In this document: one piece after another, positions 54,500-63,045 of the stretch | How the letters are laid out: every line of letters begins with the position of its first letter | Position numbering within the stretch: the stretch's first letter is position 1 | Source of the DNA: Flammeovirga pectinis | GTDB taxonomy: Bacteria; Bacteroidota; Bacteroidia; Cytophagales; Flammeovirgaceae | Assembly: GCF_003970675.1 (NCBI RefSeq) | Contig: NZ_CP034562.1 | Coordinates: 62,001-126,000, forward strand | DNA: 64,000 nucleotides | Direction: 5' to 3' | Program-made: the position numbers and the translations under genes | Notes under the pieces: generated by a model | What the model was told of the DNA's origin: nothing | Databases searched by the model: none | The model's input: only the letters and a program-made list of their open reading frames with translations

Positions 54500-54505
54500 T
54501 TTTTA
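54500..54505. repeat. Right 6-bp target-site duplication of the insertion sequence
   Basis: TTTTTA, identical to 53192-53197, immediately after the right inverted repeat. Confidence 0.75.
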
Positions 54506-54535
54506 TACTTCAGCAAAAAAGTAAATAGATAAAAA

Positions 54536-54561
54536 AAGAGCCTTTAAAAATAAAGACTCTT
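54536..54561 (-). terminator. Intrinsic terminator downstream of the E2 gene
   Basis: An 11-bp inverted repeat with one mismatch (54536-54546 / 54551-54561) and a 4-base loop. On the minus strand it is followed by seven U. It lies between the E2 stop at 54588 and the insertion sequence. Confidence 0.75.
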
Positions 54562-54587
54562 CCTTTGAATAGTATGTATTGAACAGG

Positions 54588-55901
54588 TTAGATAGATAAA
54601 TCTAAATCCCATTGTTCAAGTATATCAGCAACCTTTCTAACAAACATGCCGCCTAAAGCTCCATCAACAACTCTGTGGTCGTAAGAATGAGAGAAGTAAG
54701 CAAACTGTCTGATACCAATAACATCACCCTGAGGGGTCTCTATTACAGCTGGTTTTTTACGTATTGTACCTATTGCCATAATTGCCACTTGTGGCTGCAT
54801 AATAATAGGAGTTCCAATAGTATTACCAAAAGAGCCAATATTAGAAACTGTATACGTTCCACCAGATAATTCTTCTGGTTTCAATTTGTTTTCTCTTGCT
54901 CTTGTTGATAGATCCTGAATTTTTAAAGCTAAACCACTTAAGCTTAAACGGTCAGCATTCCTAATTACAGGAACAATTAGATTACCATTTGGCATAGCTA
55001 CTGCCATACCAATATTAATATCTTTCTTAACAATAATATTAGTGCCGTCTACTTGTACGTTTATCATAGGGTACTCCTTAATTGCTTTTGCAATAGCAGA
55101 GATAATGATAGGCATAAAAGTAAGGTTAGCACCTTCTTGTTTTTTAAATGCTTCTTTTGTTTTAGTTCTCCACAAAACAACATTTGTCAAGTCAGCTTCT
55201 ACACAAGAAGTAACATGAGGAGCCGTTTGTTTCGATTGGACCATTCTGTCAGCAATCATCTTGCGTACACGATCCATTTCAATAACCTCATCGCCATTAT
55301 CTAATGCTACTGCCGGAGGAGTAGTAGTTACTTTAGGAGCTGAAGAAATAGAAGGGTTAGAAGGTTTCTGAACTGTTGTTGCAGTTTTTTGAATAGGATT
55401 AGTAACACCGCTTTCAAGGAAATCTAACATATCCTTTTTCGTTACCCTTCCTTCTTTTCCTGTACCTGGAATACTATCCAACACCTCTTGCGAAATGCCT
55501 TCTTTTTTAGCAATATTTCTAACTAGAGGAGAGTAGAATCTATTTCCACTTTTCGCACTAATTTCGTTTGTATTATCTGTATTATTAGCATGTACAATAG
55601 TATTCTCTACTGCACTATTTGTAGTAGTTACTTTTGCTTCTGTTTCAGCATTATCCTCACCTGCAATTTCTACAATTGCAATGGCAGCTCCAATCTGAAC
55701 AACATCGTCTTTAGTAACTAATATTTTCTTTATTATTCCTTCTACAGTAGCAGGTACTTCTGTATCTACTTTATCCGTTGCTACTTCAACAACCGATTCA
55801 TCTAATGTAATAGAATCGCCTTCTTCTTTAAGCCATTCTAAAACTGTAGCTTCCATAACACCTTCTCCCATTGCTGGAAGAACCATTTCTACTTGTGCCA
55901 T
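54588..55901 (-). CDS. 2-oxo acid dehydrogenase complex E2 (dihydrolipoamide acyltransferase)
   Basis: A 437-residue acyltransferase. One N-terminal lipoyl domain carries Lys44 in VATDKVDTEVPA. A linker and a peripheral-subunit-binding domain (about 120-163; NRFYSPLVRNIAKKEG, GTGKEGRVTKKDML) lead to the catalytic domain, with His409 and Asp413 in SHSYDHRVVDGALGG. The single lipoyl domain and MVLPAMGEGVMEATVLEWL opening suggest a branched-chain-type or 2-oxoglutarate-type E2 rather than pyruvate, but this is not certain. E1 and E3 are not in the window. A TACCTTTG -7-like element lies at 55953-55960 on the minus strand, about 50 bases upstream. Confidence 0.9.
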   Translation of the reverse strand: MAQVEMVLPAMGEGVMEATVLEWLKEEGDSITLDESVVEVATDKVDTEVPATVEGIIKKILVTKDDVVQIGAAIAIVEIAGEDNAETEAKVTTTNSAVENTIVHANNTDNTNEISAKSGNRFYSPLVRNIAKKEGISQEVLDSIPGTGKEGRVTKKDMLDFLESGVTNPIQKTATTVQKPSNPSISSAPKVTTTPPAVALDNGDEVIEMDRVRKMIADRMVQSKQTAPHVTSCVEADLTNVVLWRTKTKEAFKKQEGANLTFMPIIISAIAKAIKEYPMINVQVDGTNIIVKKDINIGMAVAMPNGNLIVPVIRNADRLSLSGLALKIQDLSTRARENKLKPEELSGGTYTVSNIGSFGNTIGTPIIMQPQVAIMAIGTIRKKPAVIETPQGDVIGIRQFAYFSHSYDHRVVDGALGGMFVRKVADILEQWDLDLSI

Positions 55902-55952
55902 ATTGTATTTATTGAATTATAAATCGAAGACCAATGGTATATCAATTTTGTG

Positions 55953-55960
55953 CAAAGGTA
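55953..55960 (-). promoter_or_regulatory. Possible -7 promoter element of the E2 gene
   Basis: On the minus strand the bases read TACCTTTG, matching the Bacteroidota consensus TAnnTTTG. The upstream TTG part is not apparent at the usual distance, so this is tentative. It would give a leader of about 45 bases. Confidence 0.4.
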
Positions 55961-56149
55961 ATAAAAGACTTCTTAATAAATTAGTGTCCATCCTACGCAT
56001 AAATGATATTTATCATGTAATTAAGAATAATACATGTTAATATTTCTTAGAAAATACATTTTATGTATTTAATCTCCTAAATCTTTTAATAGCTTGAAGC
56101 AAAATTTGAAAATCTTCTATTCGGTTACCTACTACAAAAGTCAATAAAG

Positions 56150-58255
56150 TTGAGTGTTTCATTTATAGTACTTCTCTTTTTATTTGGTCCATCAGATAGT
56201 TTAACTACTGTATTAAGCGATACAGTTATTATAGATCAGCAGTTGGAACAGTTTTACTCACATTACAAACAAAGAAGTGACAGTGCAGCCTATTTTGCAA
56301 AAGAAGCATTACGTCTTTCAAACCAAATTAATGATATAAGCAGAGCAGGAAAATCGGCTCATTATTTAGGTGTTTATTATCATGGTTTAAATATAAATTA
56401 TGACAGTGCTCAGAAATACTATCTACTTGCTACAGACCCTGGTAGAACTCCCTATGAATTATGTATGACGTATACTAACCTTGGTAATATTTACCATAAT
56501 ATGCAGTATGAAAAAACAGCAATGCGTAATTTAATTTTGGCTGAAAAATATGCTTTAGAAGCTAAGAGTAATTCAAAACTAAGTAATATCTATACCCTAA
56601 TAGGAAGTATACTTTTAGGTACAAAACAGTACGATAGAGCAATTAGTTATTATAATAAAGCATATAACCTTGCTTTAGAAGATGATAAGCCCAAAAGGCA
56701 ATCAAATGCAGTTAATAATATTGGTATTGTTTATAAGGAAAAGCAAGCGTACGGAAAATCAATTAAATATTTTAAACAGAGTTATTTAATAAGGCAACAA
56801 CATGGTACGCCAAAACATTTATTAGAATCCTGTATTAATATTGCAGATAGCTATTTGGAGTATGATAAATTAGATTCTGCTAAGACGTATATTAACCTTG
56901 CTCAAAAATTATATACTGAAAATAAGATAGATAGCTGGTCTTCAGAGTTTTTGATCTTAAAAGCACATTTTTATAAAAAGATAAAAAAATATACTAAAGC
57001 AGAGAAGCTTTATAAAGAAGGTTTAGCCATTGCAGAAGAAAGAAAAAGTTTAAAAGATCAAACAATAGCCAAAAAGGGATTAGCTGATATTTATACAAAA
57101 ACACATCAGTATAGAAAAGCCAATATTCAGTTATCTAGTTTTCTAGAAATTGATGAGAAAGCGGACAGTATTAAGGCGAGTATAGAAGTAGCTGATATTC
57201 TTTTAGGTTTTGAAGTCGGTAAAACAGAAGACGAAAATAAAGCCTTAAAACTAGCAGCAGAGCAGACAAAGCAACTATTACTCTACCAAAGAACACTATT
57301 ATTTATATCGTCATTAAGTTTAATTTTATTGATAATACTAATTAGTTACCTCAATAAATCGTTTAGAAAATCTAAAATTTTAAACTTAGAATTAGAAGAT
57401 AGTTTAGGTATTGTTAACCATCAGAAAAAAGAAATAGAAAAAAAGAATACAGATTTATCAATCGCTTTAGAAGTAGTGAATGTACAGAAAGAACAGCTCA
57501 CTTCTACAAATAATAAATTGCATGAAAGTATTCGTTATGCTAAAGGATTACAATCATCAATGCTTCCTTCTAAAGATAAGTTGGATGAACTCTTAGGGGA
57601 TCATTTTATATTCTTTAAACCCAAAGACCAAGTATCAGGAGATTTTTATTGGGTATATGAGGTAGATAACATTAAGTATGTAGTCTGTGCAGATTGTACT
57701 GGACATGGTGTACCAGGTGCTTTTTTATCTGTTCTTGGTGTAGCAAGTTTAGAATATATCATAAATATTGAAGGTGTAAGAAAGCCATCTGAAATCTTAT
57801 ATAAAATTAATAATAGGTTTATTGCCCTTTTAAAAGATTTATCAAATTATATTCAAGACGGAATGGATATTTCTGTGGTTGCTTACCATTTAGATAAAGA
57901 GGAAATTGAATTTAGTGGTGCAAGAGCAAAAGTTTATTTAAAACAAGACAATAGCTTAAAACTCTTCAATACTGTAAAAAAAGCAGTAGGAGAAGAACAG
58001 AATACAACTTTTACAGATACTATTGTTAAAGTAAAAGAAGGAGATACATTGTATTTATCTACAGATGGTTTTAAAGACCAATTTGGTGGGAAAAAAGGGA
58101 AAAAATTAATGCATAAAAACTTTAAAATATTATTGGATGAAATATCTGAAATGGATACAAACCAACAATATAAGGTTATACGAAATTCATTTAATGAGTG
58201 GAAAGGTTCTTATGATCAAGTAGATGATGTATTAGTGATAGGTATAAAGATATAA
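56150..58255 (+). CDS. TPR-containing membrane protein with SpoIIE-type PP2C phosphatase domain
   Basis: About 701 residues. A hydrophobic N-terminus (signal or anchor) is followed by six or so TPR repeats (about 35-330; ISYYNKAYNLALEDD, SIKYFKQSYLIRQQHG), a membrane helix (about 380-400), a coiled coil (about 405-460) and a PP2C/SpoIIE-like phosphatase (about 475-701; FKPKDQVSGDFYWVYEV, ADCTGHGVPGAFLSVLG, DGMDISVVAY, LSTDGFKDQFGG, DDVLVIGIKI). Metal-binding Asp residues are conserved. It is the Bacteroidota version of an RsbU-type signalling phosphatase with a periplasmic sensor. No ATG is available near the 5' end; the TTG at 56150 is used here. The next gene starts 2 bases after its stop. 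Confidence 0.87.
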   Translation: MSVSFIVLLFLFGPSDSLTTVLSDTVIIDQQLEQFYSHYKQRSDSAAYFAKEALRLSNQINDISRAGKSAHYLGVYYHGLNINYDSAQKYYLLATDPGRTPYELCMTYTNLGNIYHNMQYEKTAMRNLILAEKYALEAKSNSKLSNIYTLIGSILLGTKQYDRAISYYNKAYNLALEDDKPKRQSNAVNNIGIVYKEKQAYGKSIKYFKQSYLIRQQHGTPKHLLESCINIADSYLEYDKLDSAKTYINLAQKLYTENKIDSWSSEFLILKAHFYKKIKKYTKAEKLYKEGLAIAEERKSLKDQTIAKKGLADIYTKTHQYRKANIQLSSFLEIDEKADSIKASIEVADILLGFEVGKTEDENKALKLAAEQTKQLLLYQRTLLFISSLSLILLIILISYLNKSFRKSKILNLELEDSLGIVNHQKKEIEKKNTDLSIALEVVNVQKEQLTSTNNKLHESIRYAKGLQSSMLPSKDKLDELLGDHFIFFKPKDQVSGDFYWVYEVDNIKYVVCADCTGHGVPGAFLSVLGVASLEYIINIEGVRKPSEILYKINNRFIALLKDLSNYIQDGMDISVVAYHLDKEEIEFSGARAKVYLKQDNSLKLFNTVKKAVGEEQNTTFTDTIVKVKEGDTLYLSTDGFKDQFGGKKGKKLMHKNFKILLDEISEMDTNQQYKVIRNSFNEWKGSYDQVDDVLVIGIKI

Positions 58256-58257
58256 GT

Positions 58258-58944
58258 ATGAATAAAGATACAGTTGAACATATATTTTTTGATTTAGACC
58301 ACACATTGTGGGATTTTGAAAAAAACTCTGAAGAAACACTTACTCACCTTTTCCATAAATATGGTATTGGAGATGGAAATGTAGCACTTCAAGATTTCTT
58401 ATCAGCATATAGAAAAGCAAACTTTGAACTATGGGAATTGTATAATTTTAGTAAAGTGACAAAAGAAGAAATTCGAGATAGACGCTTTCCTATGACTTTT
58501 ACAACGATTGGTTTAGACCCAACTACCACTCCTCCAACAATAGGGCAAGAATACTTAGAAATATGCCCAAGAAAACCCAATTTAATACCGGGTACTAGAG
58601 AATTACTATCTTCTTTAGAAGGAAAATATACTATGCATATTTTATCAAATGGTTTTGATGCTACGCAAGCTGTAAAGCTAGAAACTACAGGTATAGGTCA
58701 GTATTTTTCTACAGTGGTTACCTCAGAATCTTGCGGACATAAAAAACCATCTGCAGAAATTTTTGATTTTGCATTGCAACAAGCAGGAGCATCAAAAGAA
58801 AATTCTATTATGATAGGAGATAACCCTATAACAGATATTAAAGGAGCAAAAGAATACGGTTTACCAACAATTTATTTTGGTACAGAAACTACTGTTGCAG
58901 ATATAGAAATAGATAATCTACTATTAATTTTAGAGCATTTATAA
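58258..58944 (+). CDS. YjjG-like HAD-superfamily nucleotidase
   Basis: A 228-residue HAD phosphatase. Motif I is FFDLDHTLWDF (nucleophile Asp12 and acid Asp14), the cap has the YjjG-family NFELWELYNFSKVTKEEIRDRRF, motif II is HILSNGF, motif III Lys in CGHKKPSAEIFD, and motif IV GDNPITDIKGAK. YjjG enzymes dephosphorylate non-canonical pyrimidine nucleotides. The start is 2 bases after the phosphatase gene, so the genes are co-transcribed, though a functional link is not evident. Confidence 0.88.
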   Translation: MNKDTVEHIFFDLDHTLWDFEKNSEETLTHLFHKYGIGDGNVALQDFLSAYRKANFELWELYNFSKVTKEEIRDRRFPMTFTTIGLDPTTTPPTIGQEYLEICPRKPNLIPGTRELLSSLEGKYTMHILSNGFDATQAVKLETTGIGQYFSTVVTSESCGHKKPSAEIFDFALQQAGASKENSIMIGDNPITDIKGAKEYGLPTIYFGTETTVADIEIDNLLLILEHL

Positions 58945-58985
58945 ATGATCTTAATATCTTTGTAATAAAATTAGAATAAACATTT

Positions 58986-61900
58986 ATGGCAAGGATTGTA
59001 TACGGTAAAACATGGTGGGGAAAGCAATGGTTAAATGCTTTAACTGATATAGATTGGAGCAATAGGTTACCCAGAGGAAAAACGTATGCAAATAAAGGTG
59101 CAGTAGAAAAATTAGATCATTCTACCACTAAAATAACGTCTACTGTAGAAGGCTCTTACCATAATTGGTATAAGCAAAAAATAGAACTTATACCTTTTAC
59201 TAAAAAGGAAAAAGAAACGCTAGTTCAACATCTATTAGAGAATGAACTTGTGGTTGTAAAATTACTTTCTGGACAGATGAGCCAATCTGTAGAAAAAGTA
59301 CTAGAATCCTTAGAAATTTCTTTATTTCCTGCTTCTTGGAATGATTTATCAATGCATTGTAATTGCCCAGATATGGCCGTTCCTTGCAAGCACCTTGCTG
59401 CTGTAATATATGTTCTCACACAAGAAGTTGATAAAAACCCGTTTTTACTTTTTGAGTGGAAAGGGCTCGATTTAAAAAAAGAACTTGCAAAAGCAACAGG
59501 CATTACTAGTTTATCTTCGGATCCAATAATAGATATCAATTTATTATTAAGTGATACTGCCAATACCACAGTTACATCTACTACAGAAAATATAGATTTT
59601 TCTAAAATAACTCCACTTACCACTTCCTTATTTTCTTTATTAGCTGATGCACCTTTATTCTGTACCGCAAATTTTAAAGAACTACTTCAAAAACTTTACT
59701 TAAAAGTGAAACGAAATGCCTTAAAAGGTAGTGTTACTTTGGAACGAAATGAGGTATTAATCAATAAGTTGAAAAATACGGAAGAGTTATATCTAATTCT
59801 TGATCTACAACTTCAATTATGGGATTGTTTTTCGTACGAAGAGGAAAGTTATATTTCATTTTTTAATGGAAGAAAAGCAACTGCCTCTGATGTTATTGAG
59901 CTTATAGAAGTACTTTCTGATGATGAACTTGTAGAAATGCCCACTTTTGTACGTCAGTTAAAAGAGATTTCTATTTTTTGTAATCAATTGATGGAAAAGG
60001 GAGCATTTGTTCCAAGGCTTTTAAAGAATGAAGAAGTCTACTTTATTGAGTGGGTACCTGCTAGTTTTGAAAAATCTGTTAGCGATTTAATCAAACAGTT
60101 TACCGCAGCTATTGAGCTCGATAAACTAATTGTGAAAACTAATGAGGGAATGCGTTTTCTGCCAGCAGAAGAAGTTGTCAATAATTTATGCCATCTTTTT
60201 ATTCAACATGAAATAGAAAAAATATCGGCAGGGTTTATCACTCCAGAAGAAGAAATTTCTAATTTGTTTTTTGAAGGATTACCAAATTCTTTCCAGCAAG
60301 TTGGTAAAACAGAAGTACCTAAAAATATTCAGCATTGGTTAAAGGTGTTTTCTATTACGCACAAAGAGTTTGTACCTGCAATTCAGTTATTAGAAGAAGA
60401 GGAACATTACTTTGTACGTGTCGTAATTACAACAAAAGAGAATACAGAAGCACCAATTTCATTGCCTGTTTTTTGGAATGATATAGCTTATAGTAGTTAT
60501 AAATATGATGTTTTACAGGATTTACAGATTATTGCAGCACAATATCCAGATTTAGAAACGCATATTTTTTCTAAAGGTAAGCAGCCATTAATGTATGATA
60601 AGGAAGAAATTGTAACCGTTCTATTCGAAATTTTTCCAGTAATAGAACTTTTAGGTATTTCCTTGTTAATGCCAAAAGCTTTAAAGAAACTTATTCAACC
60701 CTCATTGTCTATTCGAGCAGCAGTAGAAGGTGTTCCAGATGAGGGAGAGAAAAGTTTTATGGGTATACAACAATTATTAGTATTTGATTGGGATGTTGTA
60801 ATTGGTGATTTATCCATTTCTAAAGAAGAATTTTTAGCTAAATATGCAGACCTATCGGGTATTGTAAAAGTTAAAAATGAGTACATACATTTTGATAAAG
60901 CAGCAATTCTAGAATTATTAAAGGAAATTGATACTCCTCCTAAATTTAAACCACATCAAATGACCCAAGCTCTTTTCTCTGAAGAAATTGAAGGGAAGAG
61001 TTTAACCTTTACAGATGAGTTAAAGGACTACATAAAAGAGTTAACATTAGATAGAAATGTACTTTTACCAGCGGCATTAAAAGCTACCTTAAGACCTTAT
61101 CAGGAAAAAGGTTTTAAATGGATGTACAAAAATACTAAAGTTGGTTTTGGTAGCCTCATTGCAGACGATATGGGGTTAGGAAAAACATTGCAGGTAATTA
61201 CGTTATTATTAAAATTAAAAGAAGAAGGAGCTTTAGAAAAGAAAAAAGCATTGGTAATTGTACCTACAAGTTTACTAACCAATTGGCAAAAAGAAATAAT
61301 TAGGTTTGCTCCAGGTCTAAATGCCTCGGTATTTCATGGAACGAATAGAAAATTAGAAAAGGAATTTGATGTTCTTATAACAACGTACGGATTAGCGAGA
61401 ACAGAAGAGAAAGCCCTAAAAAAAATAAAGTGGGGAGTAATGGTAATTGATGAAGCACAGAATATCAAGAACCCAAGTGCCCAACAGACTAAAATAATTA
61501 AAAGTATTAAAGCTGATACCTATATAGGTATGAGTGGTACTCCTGTAGAAAATAGGTTATCTGAATATTGGAGTGTGATGGATTTTGTAAATAAAGGATA
61601 TCTAGGTACTTTATCTAATTTCACTAAGACGATAGCACAACCTATTCAAAAATCAAGAGATTTTGAAGTACTTGATTATTTTAAAAGAATTACGCAACCC
61701 TTTATATTAAGGAGATTAAAGACTGATAAATCTATTATATCTGATTTACCAGATAAGATTGAGAAAAACCAATACATTAATTTATCACCTGCCCAAACAG
61801 TTATTTATAAGGAACTAGTAGATAGTGCCATGAAAGAAATTGCTGAAAATGATGGGAAAGCTAAAAAAGGATTGGTTTTAAAAATGATGATGGGATTGAA

Positions 61901-62483
61901 ACAAATTTGTAATCATCCTCAATTATTTTTAAAAGACCCCGTTTTACCTGCAGAAGATTCAACGAAAGTAAACCGCCTTTTTGAAGTTCTAGATCAAGTA
62001 AGAGAAAAGGGTGAAAAAGTACTGATATTTACACAATATAAACTTATGGGTACTTTATTACAAGAATGGATTGAACAGCGATACGGAAAGAAACCCCTCT
62101 TTTTACATGGTGGTAACTCTAGAAAAGAAAGGGATAAGATGGTAGATCAGTTCCAGACAATGCGTACTGAAAACATTTTTCTACTGTCTTTAAAAGCGGC
62201 AGGTACAGGTTTAAATCTTACGCAGGCAAACCATGTGGTACATTTTGATTTATGGTGGAACCCTGCTGTAGAAGCACAAGCAACAGATAGAGCATATAGA
62301 ATTGGACAAAAGAAGAATGTTATTGTGCACAGAATGTTATGTAAAGGTACAATTGAAGAGAAAATTGATGTGATGCTTCAACATAAAAAAGAACTTTCTG
62401 ACATGTCTATTGCTGAAGGAGAAACGTGGATTGGTAATCTAAATGATGATCAATTGAGAGAAATGGTTCATTTAGAGGGGTAA
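58986..62483 (+). CDS. SNF2-family DEAD/DEAH-type helicase with N-terminal SWIM zinc finger
   Basis: A 1165-residue Swi2/Snf2 ATPase. Near the N-terminus a SWIM zinc finger is visible (Cys125-x-Cys127-x6-Cys134-x-His136). A long middle region (about 150-690) has no motif that I recognise, though it may include a bacterial SNF2-associated domain. The motor follows: Walker A in ADDMGLGKT (Lys733), DEAQ at Asp822, TYIGMSGTPVENR, and in the second lobe FTQYKLMG, LKAAGTGLNLTQANHV and ATDRAYRIGQKK. It should translocate on duplex DNA; many bacterial members assist RNA polymerase or repair. Confidence 0.93.
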   Translation: MARIVYGKTWWGKQWLNALTDIDWSNRLPRGKTYANKGAVEKLDHSTTKITSTVEGSYHNWYKQKIELIPFTKKEKETLVQHLLENELVVVKLLSGQMSQSVEKVLESLEISLFPASWNDLSMHCNCPDMAVPCKHLAAVIYVLTQEVDKNPFLLFEWKGLDLKKELAKATGITSLSSDPIIDINLLLSDTANTTVTSTTENIDFSKITPLTTSLFSLLADAPLFCTANFKELLQKLYLKVKRNALKGSVTLERNEVLINKLKNTEELYLILDLQLQLWDCFSYEEESYISFFNGRKATASDVIELIEVLSDDELVEMPTFVRQLKEISIFCNQLMEKGAFVPRLLKNEEVYFIEWVPASFEKSVSDLIKQFTAAIELDKLIVKTNEGMRFLPAEEVVNNLCHLFIQHEIEKISAGFITPEEEISNLFFEGLPNSFQQVGKTEVPKNIQHWLKVFSITHKEFVPAIQLLEEEEHYFVRVVITTKENTEAPISLPVFWNDIAYSSYKYDVLQDLQIIAAQYPDLETHIFSKGKQPLMYDKEEIVTVLFEIFPVIELLGISLLMPKALKKLIQPSLSIRAAVEGVPDEGEKSFMGIQQLLVFDWDVVIGDLSISKEEFLAKYADLSGIVKVKNEYIHFDKAAILELLKEIDTPPKFKPHQMTQALFSEEIEGKSLTFTDELKDYIKELTLDRNVLLPAALKATLRPYQEKGFKWMYKNTKVGFGSLIADDMGLGKTLQVITLLLKLKEEGALEKKKALVIVPTSLLTNWQKEIIRFAPGLNASVFHGTNRKLEKEFDVLITTYGLARTEEKALKKIKWGVMVIDEAQNIKNPSAQQTKIIKSIKADTYIGMSGTPVENRLSEYWSVMDFVNKGYLGTLSNFTKTIAQPIQKSRDFEVLDYFKRITQPFILRRLKTDKSIISDLPDKIEKNQYINLSPAQTVIYKELVDSAMKEIAENDGKAKKGLVLKMMMGLKQICNHPQLFLKDPVLPAEDSTKVNRLFEVLDQVREKGEKVLIFTQYKLMGTLLQEWIEQRYGKKPLFLHGGNSRKERDKMVDQFQTMRTENIFLLSLKAAGTGLNLTQANHVVHFDLWWNPAVEAQATDRAYRIGQKKNVIVHRMLCKGTIEEKIDVMLQHKKELSDMSIAEGETWIGNLNDDQLREMVHLEG

Positions 62484-62677
62484 ATGAATAATATAGGGTA
62501 AGGGAAATATTTTGAAAGTTGAATATTTGTTCACCTGAGTTCAGAAATAGTATCAAATTGTCATTTTTTTAGCAAGCAATTAATTTTTGCTATTATTTGA
62601 TCAATTTTTAGCCTCACATCTGTGTTAGGAGTACTAGATTGCGGAAGTAATATAAATACTTATTTAATTTTTTGATT

Positions 62678-62818
62678 ATGACTGCAACACAAAACATCCA
62701 GACAAAAGAGCAAGCTCTAGCTACAATTATCAATAACAATCTTAAAAAGAAAAAATGGAACAAGGCATCTAAATGGTTGAAAGAGCAAATGCTACAATGG
62801 GAAATTGAAAATGTTTAA
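62678..62818 (+). CDS. Small basic protein, 46 residues, unknown function
   Basis: A short frame starting ATG at 62678 and ending TAA at 62816-62818. The product begins MTATQNIQTKEQ, has a strongly basic middle (NLKKKKWNKASKW) and an acidic end (WEIENV), which would make an amphipathic helix. A 40-base palindromic terminator follows after 19 bases, which supports this being a real transcription unit. I recognise no family. It could be a small regulator or RNA-binding protein; function is unknown. Confidence 0.55.
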   Translation: MTATQNIQTKEQALATIINNNLKKKKWNKASKWLKEQMLQWEIENV

Positions 62819-62837
62819 ACCATTCTTTAATACAATG

Positions 62838-62880
62838 AAAATCACCTTTTAAAATTTAAATTTTAAAAGGTGATTTTTTA
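62838..62880 (+). terminator. 40-base palindromic terminator after the small ORF
   Basis: A perfect inverted repeat of 20 bp (62838-62857 / 62858-62877, arm AAAATCACCTTTTAAAATTT), in practice a stem with a few loop bases at the centre, followed by T residues. It is 19 bases after the 46-residue ORF. Confidence 0.9.
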
Positions 62881-63045
62881 TATATAAGTACTTTTTTGAC
62901 CTCTATAAATACTAATTTGTTGAATGTGCTTAAAAAGGATATCATTTTAGTAATGTTACTCTATCTTGAAAATGGATTCTTCCAGAGATGATGTGAACTA
63001 CTATTAAAGTGAACCATAATTCTAATTATTAGCACAACAAATAAA

